Assembly (NCBI RefSeq): GCF_009765165.1
Contig: NZ_VLNU01000001.1
Location: 2,035,001 to 2,099,000 of the forward strand
DNA from: Lysobacter panacisoli
GTDB lineage: Bacteria; Pseudomonadota; Gammaproteobacteria; Xanthomonadales; Xanthomonadaceae
Direction of reading: 5' to 3'
DNA length: 64,000 nucleotides
Both the position numbers and the translations under genes were made by a program. Shown piece by piece: positions 12,313-21,044 of the stretch (positions are counted from its first letter, which is position 1; every line of letters starts with the position of its first letter). The notes under the pieces are model-generated. The model saw only the letters and a list, made by a program, of their open reading frames with translations. It searched no databases and was not told the origin of the DNA.

Positions 12313-12861
12313 GTGTCCGAAATCGAACTGCCCGACCTGACCGCGATCGAGGCCGAGAGCCGCCAACTGGCGCTCGCCGCTTCGCCCTTCGAACTGCATG
12401 GCGCCCTGTGCGGCTGGCTCGCCGGTGGCGGCGGTTCCGTCCGCGAGTGGCCCGCCAAGGTGCTGGCCGACGACGCGCTGCCGGCGCCCGTCGAAGGCGG
12501 TGCGCTGGACGAACTGCGCAAGGCCAGCGCCGCGCAACTGGCCGATCGCAGTTTCGACTTCGCCCTGCTCCTGCCCGAATCCGACGCCAGCCTGGCCGAA
12601 CGCAGCGGCGCGCTGTTCGAGTGGTGCCGCGGATTCCTCGGCGGTTTCGGCCTCGCCGCCGGCGCGCGCCCGCGCCTGTCGGAGGAAGGCACCGAGGCAC
12701 TGGGCGACCTCGCCAAGCTCGCCGGCGCGCAGGCGCAGGCCGATGGCGACGAAGAGGACGAAGAAGCGCTGGTGGAGATCGAGGAATTCGTGCGCGTCGC
12801 GGTGCTGCTGTTGCACGGCGACTGCGTGCTCGCCGCGCAGCATCGACAGAAGTTGAACTGA
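12313..12861 (+). CDS. ygfB: UPF0149 family protein YgfB
   Basis: This 182-aa helical protein belongs to the UPF0149/YecA-YgfB family. The signature is a helix with FELHGALCGWLAGG near residues 28-42, a central CRGFLGGFGLA block and an acidic C-terminal half (DGDEEDEEALVEIEEF). The GTG at 12313 is taken as start because the in-frame extension upstream passes through the promoter. YgfB has been linked to gene regulation in Pseudomonas; its molecular role here is not visible from sequence. It is the first gene of a ygfB-pepP pair, 81 nt apart, as in E. coli, but ubiH does not follow. Confidence 0.9.
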   Translation: MSEIELPDLTAIEAESRQLALAASPFELHGALCGWLAGGGGSVREWPAKVLADDALPAPVEGGALDELRKASAAQLADRSFDFALLLPESDASLAERSGALFEWCRGFLGGFGLAAGARPRLSEEGTEALGDLAKLAGAQAQADGDEEDEEALVEIEEFVRVAVLLLHGDCVLAAQHRQKLN

Positions 12862-12942
12862 TTAGCGGGAAGGGATCCGGGTCGGCGGATTCGATCCGGG
12901 GCATCCCGTGAATCCCGGGCCCGAACCATCAATCACGTCCGC

Positions 12943-14268
12943 ATGCGCAAACCCATCACCATTCCCGCCCGCGCCTATGCGCGCCGCCGCAAGCAGCTCA
13001 TGCGCATGGCCGGCGACGACGCGATCCTGGTCCTGCCGTCAGCGCCCGAACGCATCCGCAGCCGCGACACGCACTATCCGTATCGCCAGGATTCGGACCT
13101 GCTCTACCTCACCGGCTTTCCGGAACCCGAAGCGGTGCTGGTGCTGGTGCCCGGGCGCAAGCATGGCGAAGTGATCCTGTTCTGCCGCGAACGCGATCCC
13201 GAACGCGAAGGCTGGGACGGACCGCGCTTCGGTCCCGAAGGCGCGGTGGAAGCCTTCGGTCTCGACGACGCGTATCCGATCACCGACCTCGACGACATCC
13301 TGCCGGGCCTGCTCGAAGGCCGTTCGCGCGTGTACTACCACTTCGGTCGCGACCAGGAATTCGACCTCAAGCTGATCGGTTGGCTCAATCGCGTGCGCGC
13401 GATGGCGCGCCTGGGTGCGCAGTCGCCGCATGAATTCCTCGAGCTGGGCCACCTGCTCGACGAACTGCGCCTGTTCAAGGATCGCGACGAACTGCGCCTG
13501 ATGCAGCGTGCCGCCGACATCAGCGTGCTCGCGCATGAAGCCGCGATGCGCGCCGCGCGCGCCGGCATCCATGAGTACGAACTGCAGGCCGAGGTGGAAC
13601 GCGTGTTCCGCGCGAACGACGCCGAGCCCGCCTACAGCAGCATCGTCGGCGCTGGCACGAACGCATGCGTGCTGCATTACCGCGCCAATGCCGCGCAATC
13701 GCGCGACGGCGAACTGGTGCTGATCGACGCGGGCGCGGAATACCGAGGGTATGCCGCCGACATCACGCGCACGTTCCCGGTCAACGGACGCTTCAGTCGT
13801 GAACAACGTGCGCTGCACGACCTCGTCGGCGAGGCACAGGCCGCCGCGCTGGCGGTGGCACGCGCCGGCATTCCCTACGAAGCCGGGCACGTCGCCGCGG
13901 TCGAAACGTTGACCGAAGGCCTGCTGCGCCTCGGGCTGCTGAAAGGACGACTGGAGAAGAACCTCGCCGACGGCAGCTACAAGCGCTTCTATCGGCACAA
14001 GACCGGGCACTGGCTCGGCCTGGACGTGCACGACGTCGGCGAATACCGCCTAGACGGCGATTCGCGCCTGCTCGAACCGGGCATGGTGTTCACCATCGAA
14101 CCCGGTCTCTACGTTTCGCCCGACGACACGTCGGTCGATGCGAAATGGCGCGGCATCGGCATCCGCACCGAAGACGACGTGCTGGTGACGTCCGACGAGC
14201 CGCAGGTGCTCACGCACGCGCTGGCGCGCAGCGCGGACGAGATCGAGGCGTGGATGGCCGCGCGCTGA
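12943..14268 (+). CDS. pepP: Xaa-Pro aminopeptidase P
   Basis: PepP (441 aa) removes an N-terminal residue that precedes proline. The N-terminal creatinase-like domain (about 1-170) carries RDTHYPYRQDSDLLYLTGF; the C-terminal pita-bread domain holds the dimetal site. The five ligands can be read directly: Asp262 (IDAGAEY), Asp273 (AADITRTF), His356 (KTGHWLGL), Glu386 (TIEPGLY) and Glu410 (GIRTEDDV), matching E. coli PepP almost one to one. The enzyme is therefore expected to be active in the cytoplasm. It converges on pepQ, a second proline-specific peptidase. Confidence 0.97.
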   Translation: MRKPITIPARAYARRRKQLMRMAGDDAILVLPSAPERIRSRDTHYPYRQDSDLLYLTGFPEPEAVLVLVPGRKHGEVILFCRERDPEREGWDGPRFGPEGAVEAFGLDDAYPITDLDDILPGLLEGRSRVYYHFGRDQEFDLKLIGWLNRVRAMARLGAQSPHEFLELGHLLDELRLFKDRDELRLMQRAADISVLAHEAAMRAARAGIHEYELQAEVERVFRANDAEPAYSSIVGAGTNACVLHYRANAAQSRDGELVLIDAGAEYRGYAADITRTFPVNGRFSREQRALHDLVGEAQAAALAVARAGIPYEAGHVAAVETLTEGLLRLGLLKGRLEKNLADGSYKRFYRHKTGHWLGLDVHDVGEYRLDGDSRLLEPGMVFTIEPGLYVSPDDTSVDAKWRGIGIRTEDDVLVTSDEPQVLTHALARSADEIEAWMAAR

Positions 14269-14297
14269 CGCGCGGCGCTGCGTTCAACGCAGGTGCG

Positions 14298-14326
14298 GCG
14301 CGATCGCGATGCGTCCGCGATCGCGC
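14298..14326. repeat. Hairpin between convergent pepP and pepQ
   Basis: An 11-bp perfect inverted repeat (GCGCGATCGCG and CGCGATCGCGC) with a 7-nt loop stands in the middle of the 68-nt convergent gap. Each arm contains the octamer GCGATCGC. There is no T-run on either side, so it is not a classical intrinsic terminator, though it may stop or protect transcripts from both sides. Confidence 0.55.
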
Positions 14327-14336
14327 TGCGGAGCCG

Positions 14337-15653
14337 TCAGGCTTCGGCGAAGCCCTCGCGGGTGAGATTGGCCGGCGCGCCGTCCGTGCAGGCCACGTCG
14401 TCTTCGATCCGGATGCCGCCGAACGGCTTGAACGCCTCCACGCGCGCCCAGTCGACGCTGTCGCCGTGGCCGTTGCGCTTCACTTCGTCCAGCAGCATGT
14501 CGATGAAGTACAGACCCGGCTCGATGGTCACCACCATGCCCGGCTCCAGCACGCGGGTCAGGCGCAGGTAGGGGTGGCCGTCGGGCTTGGCGATGGTGCC
14601 GCCTTCGTCGGATGCGGCGAAACCGGCGACGTCATGCACCTGCAGGCCGATGCCGTGGCCGATGCCGTGCGGGAAGAACGCGCTGCTCACGCCGGTCGCG
14701 ACCGCCGCTTCGGGCGACACGTTGATGACGCCGAAATCCTTGAGGATGCCGGCCAGCGACAGGTGCGCATCGAGGTGGATCTGCTTGTAGTCGATCCCGG
14801 CGCGGACCTGGTCGCACATCTTCAGCTGCGCGGCGTCGACCGCGTCGATCATCGCCTGGAACTCGCTGCCGAGGTTGTGCGCGTAGGTGCGGGTGATGTC
14901 GCAGGCGTAGCCGTGATGGGCGGCGCCGGCATCGATCAGGAAGCTGCGCGCAGGCTGCGGCGCGACGAGGTCGCGGTCGGTGTAGTGCAGCACCGCGCTG
15001 TGTTCGTTGAGGGCGATGATGTTGTTGTACGGCAGGTCGTTGGCGTCCTGTCCGGCCGCCTGGCAATACACCAGGTGGATGCCGAACTCGCTGGCGCCGG
15101 CACGGAACGCGCGCTCGGCGGCGCGGTGCGCGCGCACGCCACGGCGCGTGGCCTCGCGCATCATCTCGATCTCGTACGGCGTCTTGAACGCGCGGTGGTA
15201 CTCGAGGTAGTTCACCACCGGCGCGGGATTGTTCGGCGCGTAGTCGCCGATCGCGCTCTGCGGCTCGCCGAGGATCGCGCTGCGTGCCGCGTCGGGCAGA
15301 TGCTGCAACGCTTCTTCGGGCTTGCGGATCACCACGATGTCGAAATGCTCGACCCAATGGCCGCTCGGCGCCGACGGCACCACGTGCCAGTAGTCGAAAG
15401 GCTGCAGGAACAGCAGCGTCGGCTTGTTGCCCGGCGTGAACACCAGCCAGCTGCCCGGCGCGCGCGTGAGTGGCAGCCAGGCCTTGAACTGCGGGTTCAC
15501 CGCATACGGATAGTCGCGGTCGTCGAAGACCTGATAGTGCGAGGTGCCGCTGGGCACGACGAGATGGTCGAAGCCGCCACGGGCCAGGGCCAGTTCGGTG
15601 CGGCGTTGCAGTTCGGCGAGGTGTTGCGGGTAGAGCGCTGCGGCAGTGGTCAT
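14337..15653 (-). CDS. pepQ: Xaa-Pro dipeptidase (prolidase)
   Basis: PepQ (438 aa; E. coli 443) cleaves Xaa-Pro dipeptides. Landmarks: NPQFKAWLPLT near residue 52, the metal ligands in LIDAGAAHHGYACDITRTY, FFPHGIGHGIGLQVHDV, TIEPGLYFI and GGIRIEDDV. The insertion between the last His block and the Glu block is typical of PepQ and not of PepP. The protein is cytosolic with two divalent metals. It is transcribed alone on the minus strand, converging on pepP, and is separated from the PilZ gene upstream by 88 nt. Confidence 0.96.
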   Translation of the reverse strand: MTTAAALYPQHLAELQRRTELALARGGFDHLVVPSGTSHYQVFDDRDYPYAVNPQFKAWLPLTRAPGSWLVFTPGNKPTLLFLQPFDYWHVVPSAPSGHWVEHFDIVVIRKPEEALQHLPDAARSAILGEPQSAIGDYAPNNPAPVVNYLEYHRAFKTPYEIEMMREATRRGVRAHRAAERAFRAGASEFGIHLVYCQAAGQDANDLPYNNIIALNEHSAVLHYTDRDLVAPQPARSFLIDAGAAHHGYACDITRTYAHNLGSEFQAMIDAVDAAQLKMCDQVRAGIDYKQIHLDAHLSLAGILKDFGVINVSPEAAVATGVSSAFFPHGIGHGIGLQVHDVAGFAASDEGGTIAKPDGHPYLRLTRVLEPGMVVTIEPGLYFIDMLLDEVKRNGHGDSVDWARVEAFKPFGGIRIEDDVACTDGAPANLTREGFAEA

Positions 15654-15741
15654 GCGGGGGGCGATCTCGGGGCGGATAGTGCGGAATGCCGCCTATTTTG
15701 CCGTAAAGCCCCTCTGCGTCCTGTGCACGACCGGTCGGCGC

Positions 15742-16092
15742 TCAGGCCGGCCGGCCGTGGCTGGAGTCCAGCCAGTGGCGCAGCTGCTGCAGTTCGCTCT
15801 CGAGCATGCTGATGAAGCGGAAGCCGGTCCAGGTCTGGCCCGGCGTGCTCGTCTTGTCCTGCCACAGCAGGTGCGCGCCCACTTCGATCGGCGAGCTCTG
15901 GTGCGGCGTGCCGCGCAGGTTGAAGCGCAACTGGTACAGCGCGTCCTCCACCAGCGGTGCGGTGGCGATCAGCAGCATGCCGCTCTCGGACAGGTTGCTG
16001 AGCTGGCCGATCACGGTGTCGGTCATGGTATCGACCACCTGGACCGGTTCCTGGACGGCGCGGCGGCGGGCGCGGCGGAACTCTTCCATCAT
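15742..16092 (-). CDS. PilZ domain protein
   Basis: This is a 116-aa single PilZ domain. The c-di-GMP binding signature is intact: an arginine cluster at residues 6-11 satisfying RxxxR, and NLSESG at 33-38 satisfying D/NxSxxG, followed by a beta-barrel (LYQLRFNLRG, GAHLLWQDK, TWTGFRFI). It is therefore a likely c-di-GMP effector. Its start (ATGATG) overlaps the stop of the DUF1631 gene upstream by 4 nt, so the two are coupled. The first of the two Met codons is used. A c-di-GMP-metabolising GGDEF-EAL gene lies elsewhere in this window. Confidence 0.9.
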   Translation of the reverse strand: MMEEFRRARRRAVQEPVQVVDTMTDTVIGQLSNLSESGMLLIATAPLVEDALYQLRFNLRGTPHQSSPIEVGAHLLWQDKTSTPGQTWTGFRFISMLESELQQLRHWLDSSHGRPA

Positions 16093-18335
16093 GCGTGGGC
16101 CTCGGAAGGAGCGGAGTTGCCGACGAGATGGCCGAGCGCGCCCATCACCGCGCTCCACGCGCGATCGACCAGGCGGCTCTTCTCGACGGTGACGATGCGG
16201 ACGCGGCCGGCGGCCATCTGCCGGGCGAGGCTGTCGAGCGACTGCTCCGCCACGCGCTGGCCGCGCTGGTTCACGAACAAGGCGTTGTCGGTGACGGGGC
16301 TGAACCACGACAGGCGGCGGCGGACGATCTCGCCCGTGTCGCCGAGGTCGAACTCGAACCAGGTACCGAACGGCAGCGTGCGCAGGTGGCGCCAGCAGTC
16401 CTGTTCCTGCAGGGTGCGTTGCGGAAGCTCGGGGCGCGGCGCGTCTTCGGTGCCCAGGCGCGTGCGCGACTTGAGCTTGAGCGCCAGCTCCGTACGCGAT
16501 GCGGCGTCGTCGTTGGCGGCGGTGCCGGTGACGAGCTGGCGGGTGATCGCGCCGGCGTCTTCGGTGTGATAGCCGACCTGGGTCAGCGCCGCCTCGATGT
16601 CCTCGCCCATCGCGTTGGACACCTGGCCGCGCTGGCCGGCGGCGTTCGCGTCGACGATCGCGCGCGTCGCCTCGAGCTGGCGTTGCCACTCTTCCGAATC
16701 CTCGCCGTTGCGCAGCAGGGTCAGGGTGAGCACGTCGGTCCACGCCTGCGTCAGCAGGGTGTGGACGAACTTCGGCAGCTTCTGTTCCTGGACGATGCTT
16801 TCGATCGCCTCGCCGGCCTGGCGCTTGGCCATGACCAGTTTTTCCTTGCCGCGCGCGGCTTCGACGTGGCGGCGTTCGGCGACTTCGGCCTTGCGCGCCA
16901 TCGTGCGCAGGTGTTCCTGCAACTGCACGTTCGCGGACTCGAACACGCCCGCATCGCCGTCGTAGTTGTCGACGACGTGGTCGACCGCGCGGCGCAGTTC
17001 CTCGTTGAGCTGCGGATCGTTTTCTTCCTTGGGCAGCCAGTGCGCGCCGGCCTCGGCGACCGCGTTGAGCAGCTGCCGCGCCGGGTGTTCGTTGCGCACG
17101 AAGAACCCACGGTCCTCCAGCGCCAGTCGCACCAGCGGTACCTGAAGTCGGTTCAGCAGGTTGCCGATCGCCGCGTCCGAACGCAGTTCGCGGCCGATCT
17201 CGGTGTAGAACAGGTCGAGCAGTTCGAACGCGTCGCTGTCCTCGCGCGAGAGGAACGTCGCCTCGCCACGCTGCTGGCGCGCCTGCGCGAGCAGGGTCTG
17301 GCGAACGTCGGTGAGGTTGCGCGGCGGCGTCTGGTGCAGCGGCAGCGATTGCAGCGAGGCCAGTGCGCCGAGCAGCTCGTCGCGCGACATCGTCGGGCGT
17401 GGGCCGCCGGCATCCGCGCCGCCCGGGCGCAGCTTGCCCATCAGGTCGCGTCGTGCCGCCAGCATCTCCTGCAGCATGCTGAAGGCTTCTTCGTCGATCG
17501 CACCGCTGGCCGCGCCTGCATCGGACTGGCCGGGCCAGGCGGTGGTCGGCCGTTCGCGCGCGGCGGCCGGATCGACCGGTTCCGTGCGGCGCGGCGGCGC
17601 TTCGTCGCGATGGCTGGAAGAACGGTTGCGGATCGGCACGAACGACAGGCTCGGCAGCACGTTCTCGCGCGCGAGCAGGGCGTTCATCGTCTCGACCAGC
17701 TGGGCATAGCCCTGCATGACGTGCTGGTCGTACACGCGATACAGATGCATGCGTGCTTCGGGAGTGATCTGCAGCGCGTGCGCGGCCTCGGACAGGATCC
17801 GCCCGAACGCGTACGGGCCGACCGGCAGGCGTTCGGCATCGAAGGCCGGTGCGCCGGCGAGCACGCCGAAGCGCTGGCCGAGCAGCAGCAGCGGCAGGCT
17901 CGCGCGCGATTCGTGGCGCGCGGCGATGGTGTGCAGCAGGTTGGCTTCATCGGCCTCGCCGTGCTCGACCAGGCGCATGTCGCGGAAGGTCGGGGCGATA
18001 CCGGTTTCCTCGACGGCCGAAGCCGGGTCGCGGACGGTGGTCAGTTCGGTCTCGATCAGAGCCAGGAAGCGCGGCACCAGGTCGGCACGATTGAGCCGGG
18101 TGGTGCGCAGCGTTTCCAGGTGGCTGGCCTGCTGCGCCGAGCTGCGCGCCTGGTCGGCATGCTTGAACAACTGCTGCTCGAACTCGCCGAGCATGTGTTC
18201 CAGCTGCCGCGACATCTCGTCGGAGACGAGGGCGTAGAGGTGTTCCAGCACGCGCCGCACCCGTCGGGGCAGGGCCGCCGACGCCAGGGTAGGACGAGGG
18301 ATCGAACTGCCAAGGGGTTCGAAGGTTGCGGACAT
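16089..18335 (-). CDS. DUF1631 family protein
   Basis: This large (748 aa) protein belongs to the DUF1631 family, often mislabelled thymidine phosphorylase in databases. It is helical throughout: LEHLYALVSDEMSRQLEHML near the N-terminus, a low-complexity Asp/Arg/Pro linker near residues 260-330, a helical centre with DVVTNYDG-like and KLPKFVHTLLTQAWTDVL segments (about 560), and a beta-rich C-terminus (GTWFEFDLGDTGEIVRRRLSW, about 660-690) resembling a PilZ-like barrel. It overlaps the PilZ gene by 4 nt. The ATG at 18335 gives MSATFEPL; another ATG at 18368 is possible. The function is unknown; the coupling to PilZ suggests a link to c-di-GMP signalling. Confidence 0.8.
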   Translation of the reverse strand: MSATFEPLGSSIPRPTLASAALPRRVRRVLEHLYALVSDEMSRQLEHMLGEFEQQLFKHADQARSSAQQASHLETLRTTRLNRADLVPRFLALIETELTTVRDPASAVEETGIAPTFRDMRLVEHGEADEANLLHTIAARHESRASLPLLLLGQRFGVLAGAPAFDAERLPVGPYAFGRILSEAAHALQITPEARMHLYRVYDQHVMQGYAQLVETMNALLARENVLPSLSFVPIRNRSSSHRDEAPPRRTEPVDPAAARERPTTAWPGQSDAGAASGAIDEEAFSMLQEMLAARRDLMGKLRPGGADAGGPRPTMSRDELLGALASLQSLPLHQTPPRNLTDVRQTLLAQARQQRGEATFLSREDSDAFELLDLFYTEIGRELRSDAAIGNLLNRLQVPLVRLALEDRGFFVRNEHPARQLLNAVAEAGAHWLPKEENDPQLNEELRRAVDHVVDNYDGDAGVFESANVQLQEHLRTMARKAEVAERRHVEAARGKEKLVMAKRQAGEAIESIVQEQKLPKFVHTLLTQAWTDVLTLTLLRNGEDSEEWQRQLEATRAIVDANAAGQRGQVSNAMGEDIEAALTQVGYHTEDAGAITRQLVTGTAANDDAASRTELALKLKSRTRLGTEDAPRPELPQRTLQEQDCWRHLRTLPFGTWFEFDLGDTGEIVRRRLSWFSPVTDNALFVNQRGQRVAEQSLDSLARQMAAGRVRIVTVEKSRLVDRAWSAVMGALGHLVGNSAPSEAHA

Positions 18336-18507
18336 TTCTGGGATCACCGTCTCGATCGGGACGATCATTGCATCGACCCATCCGTGCCCGCCAGTCATTC
18401 CTGCACCAGCGGTCCCCAGGGGGCGGCCACTCCATCTAACGGCGCGGCACCTCCTCAGCGGCCAGTACGCCGGATGTCCTGCGGACATTCGAGAAGCGAC
18501 GCGGGTC

Positions 18508-19716
18508 CTAGACGACGGTGTAGCCGGCGACTTCGTGCGCGCCCGCAGCATCGGCTGCGTCGTCGCCGAGGAAGAGTTCGATCACGTCGTTGGTGAAGCG
18601 GCGGCCCAGTTCGGTCGGCCGCACGCGGTCGCCGTCGATGGTCAGCCATCCCTCGGCCACGGCCGCTTCCAGTTGCGGGGCGATGGCTGCGCGCGCGAGC
18701 CCGGTGCGTGCTTCGAAGGCATCCAGCGCGAAGCCGTCGACCAGGCGCAGGGCATTGAGCATGTATTCGAACGGACGCCGCGCCGGTTCGATACGGTCGT
18801 CGCCGCCGATCGCTTCGACATGGCCGGCGCGCGCGAGGTACTGGGTCGGATGCTTGACCTTCCAGCGACGCAGGATGGTCTGATCGGCGCCGAGGGTGAT
18901 CTTGCCGTGCGCGCCGGCGCCGATGCCGAGGTAGTCGCCGAACTGCCAGTAGTTGAGGTTGTGGTGGCATTGCCGGCCGGGTCGCGCGTAGGCGCTGACC
19001 TCGTACTGCGCATAACCGGCGTCGGCCAGCAGCGCCTGGCAGTGCTCCTGCATGTCCCAGCTGATGTCGTCGTCGGGGATGTCCTGCGGTGGGCGCGCGG
19101 CGAAGACCGTGTTGGGTTCCAGGGTCAGCTGGTAATGGCTGACGTGCGTGGGCTGCAGGGCGAACGCGCGGGCGAGGTCGTGTTCGGCCATCGCCAGGGA
19201 CTGGCCGGGCAGGGCGTACATCAGGTCGAGGTTGAGGTTGTCCAGGCCCGCGTCCTGCGCCAGCTTCACCGCGGCCTCGGCCTCGCCGCTGTCGTGGATG
19301 CGGCCCAGCCGCTTGAGGCTCCCGTCGTCGAAGCTCTGCACGCCGAAACTCAGGCGGTTCACACCGGCTGCGCGGTAGAGCTCGAAGCGGCCGTGCTCGG
19401 CGGTGCCGGGGTTGGTCTCAAGGGTGATCTCGCATCCCGGCGCGAAACGCAGGCGGCTGCTCGCGCCCTGCAGGAAGCGGTCGATGTACTCCGGCGGGAA
19501 CAGGCTCGGCGTGCCGCCGCCGAAGAACACCGAATGCACCGTGCGTCCCCACACCAGCGGCAGGTCGAAGTCCAGATCGGCCAGCAGCGCATCCACGTAG
19601 GCATCGAACGGCAGCGCGCCGCGGCCTTCGTGCGAGTTGAAGTCGCAGTAGGGACACTTGCGCACGCACCAGGGAAGGTGGACGTAGAGCGACAGGGGCG
19701 GCGTGGTGAGGGACAC
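18508..19716 (-). CDS. hemW: Radical SAM heme chaperone HemW
   Basis: This 402-aa radical SAM protein has the cluster motif CVRKCPYC (Cys17, Cys21, Cys24), GGGTPS for SAM, ETNPG, and a HemN-type C-terminal HTH-like region (EYMLNALRLVDGF). The fourth cysteine typical of true coproporphyrinogen oxidase HemN is absent, so HemW (a heme-trafficking protein) is preferred over HemN. A GTG at 19716 (VSLTTPPLSLYVHLPWC) gives the family's normal N-terminus; a TTG 54 nt upstream would overlap the preceding gene. It sits at the end of the rph-VOC-rdgB-ABM run, next to rdgB as in many proteobacteria. Confidence 0.92.
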   Translation of the reverse strand: MSLTTPPLSLYVHLPWCVRKCPYCDFNSHEGRGALPFDAYVDALLADLDFDLPLVWGRTVHSVFFGGGTPSLFPPEYIDRFLQGASSRLRFAPGCEITLETNPGTAEHGRFELYRAAGVNRLSFGVQSFDDGSLKRLGRIHDSGEAEAAVKLAQDAGLDNLNLDLMYALPGQSLAMAEHDLARAFALQPTHVSHYQLTLEPNTVFAARPPQDIPDDDISWDMQEHCQALLADAGYAQYEVSAYARPGRQCHHNLNYWQFGDYLGIGAGAHGKITLGADQTILRRWKVKHPTQYLARAGHVEAIGGDDRIEPARRPFEYMLNALRLVDGFALDAFEARTGLARAAIAPQLEAAVAEGWLTIDGDRVRPTELGRRFTNDVIELFLGDDAADAAGAHEVAGYTVV

Positions 19717-19741
19717 GTGGGTGGGCAGGTGAGCGTGGACG

Positions 19742-20041
19742 TCAGTCGTCCGCGGTGGAGAACGCGCCAAGATGGCGTTCGGCGAGCGTCAGGGCGTCGC
19801 CCTGTGCGTCGAGTTCGGCGTAGCGCGCGGGCAGTCGCGCGCGGAAGTCAGTGTAGTCCTGCGCGGTGCGCCAGCGGTCGAGCGTGAGGTAACGGCCGTT
19901 GTCGCCGCGCAGCAGTTCGGTGCGCAGGTAGCCCGGATGTTCCCGGAACAACGCCACCCAGGCGCCGTCGGCGCCGTACAGCACCTCGAACGCGGCCTCC
20001 GCTCCGGCGCGCACTTCGTACTCCCAGACGGTGACGAACAC
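19742..20041 (-). CDS. Antibiotic biosynthesis monooxygenase (ABM) domain protein
   Basis: This is a 99-aa dimeric alpha+beta barrel protein: FVTVWEYEVRAGAEAAFEVLY, then FREHPGYLRTELLRG and YLTLDRWRTAQDY, the last holding the Trp typical of ABM domains. Start is a GTG only 5 nt after the rdgB stop, and its end is 25 nt before hemW. Members include quinol monooxygenases and heme-degrading IsdG-like proteins, but no catalytic set can be confirmed here. The position next to hemW invites, but does not prove, a heme-related role. Confidence 0.8.
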   Translation of the reverse strand: MFVTVWEYEVRAGAEAAFEVLYGADGAWVALFREHPGYLRTELLRGDNGRYLTLDRWRTAQDYTDFRARLPARYAELDAQGDALTLAERHLGAFSTADD

Positions 20042-20046
20042 GTCGC

Positions 20047-20655
20047 CTACCGCGCCGCGTCCAGCAGCTTTTGTTGCAACGCCGCCAGCGCACGACCGCG
20101 ATGGCTGATGCGGTTCTTCAGCTCCGTGTCGAGTTCCGCCGCCGACAGACCCTGTTCCGGATCCAGGAACACCGGGTCGTAGCCGAAGCCGCCGTCGCCG
20201 CGGCGTTCGTGCAGCACGCGTCCCGGCCAGATGCCTTCGGCGATCAGCGGCTGCGGATCGTCGGCGTGACGCAGCAGCACGATCACCGCGTAGAAGTGCG
20301 CGGTGCGTCGTGCGTCGGGCACGTCGCGCAGAGCGTCGAGCAGCTTGTCGATGTTGGCCTGCGCATTGCCGTGTTCGCCGGCGTAGCGCGCCGAATACAG
20401 TCCGGGTCCGCCGTCGAGCGCATCCACGCACAGGCCCGAGTCGTCGCCCAGCGCCGGCAGGCCGGTTTCGCGCGCGGCCTTGCGCGCCTTGAGCAGCGCG
20501 TTCTCGACGAAGGTCAGGCCGGTCTCGTCGGCGTCGCCCACGCCCATCTCGCCCTGGGTGACGAATTCGATGCCGCTGCCGTCCAGCAGCTCGCGGAATT
20601 CCTGCAACTTGCCGCGATTGCTGCTGGCGATGACCCACTTCACCGGCGTGCTCAC
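20047..20655 (-). CDS. rdgB: XTP/dITP diphosphatase RdgB (HAM1)
   Basis: This 202-aa HAM1-family enzyme removes non-canonical purine nucleotides (dITP, XTP) from the pool and so protects DNA. Motifs: ASSNRGKLQEF at the N-terminus, TFVENALLKARKAA, the metal-binding GDDSGLCVDAL block (about 70-80) and GFGYDPVF. The start codon is GTG at 20655, sharing GTGA with the stop of the VOC gene upstream. It belongs to a tight minus-strand run starting at rph. Confidence 0.95.
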   Translation of the reverse strand: MSTPVKWVIASSNRGKLQEFRELLDGSGIEFVTQGEMGVGDADETGLTFVENALLKARKAARETGLPALGDDSGLCVDALDGGPGLYSARYAGEHGNAQANIDKLLDALRDVPDARRTAHFYAVIVLLRHADDPQPLIAEGIWPGRVLHERRGDGGFGYDPVFLDPEQGLSAAELDTELKNRISHRGRALAALQQKLLDAAR

Positions 20656-21041
20656 GCCTTCGGCTCCAGCAGGTCCCAGCGATTGCCGTACAGGTCCTCG
20701 AACACCGCGACGCTGCCGTAGGCCTCGTGGCGTGGCGCTTCGAGGAAACGCACGCCGCGCGCCTGCATCGCCGCATGGTCGCGGGCGAAGTCGTCGGTGT
20801 GCAGGAAGAAGCCCACGCGCCCGCCGGTCTGCAGGCCGATGCTCGCGCGCTGTTCGTCGCCGTCGGCCTGTGCGAGCAACAGCGCGGTTTCCGCACCGCT
20901 CGGCGCGACGCGAATCCAGCGCTTGCCGCCGCCCAGATCAGTGTCTTCCAGCAGGTCGAAGCCGAGCGCGCCGGTGTAGAACGCGATGGCCTCGTCGTAG
21001 TCGCGCACGACGAGGGTGACGCTGGCGATCGTCCGGCGCAT
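20652..21041 (-). CDS. VOC (glyoxalase/dioxygenase fold) family protein
   Basis: This is a 129-aa vicinal-oxygen-chelate protein with two beta-alpha-beta-beta-beta modules: VTLVVRDYDEAIAFYTGALGF and VGFFLHTDDFARDHAAM, ending FEDLYGNRWDLLEP. Its metal ligands look like His/Glu positions in the second half, but the set cannot be fixed from sequence alone. It overlaps rdgB (GTGA) and starts 3 nt from the rph stop. Substrate unknown; glyoxalase I itself is unlikely, since it is longer and has a different N-terminus. Confidence 0.85.
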   Translation of the reverse strand: MRRTIASVTLVVRDYDEAIAFYTGALGFDLLEDTDLGGGKRWIRVAPSGAETALLLAQADGDEQRASIGLQTGGRVGFFLHTDDFARDHAAMQARGVRFLEAPRHEAYGSVAVFEDLYGNRWDLLEPKA

Positions 21042-21044
21042 GGC

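Noticed and set aside
12212..12904. Upstream extension of the GGDEF-EAL sensor frame
   Set aside because: The Arg/Ala/Pro-rich extension is antisense to ygfB; the signal peptide begins at 12211.
13039..14031. A 330-codon minus-strand frame opposite pepP
   Set aside because: Antisense shadow of a well-conserved gene.
18336..18507. Possible small gene or repeat between hemW and DUF1631
   Set aside because: The 172 nt show no convincing start, frame, stem or copy elsewhere in the window; it is probably the DUF1631 leader.
19717..19770. TTG start 54 nt upstream of hemW
   Set aside because: It would overlap the ABM-domain gene and adds residues not typical of HemW.
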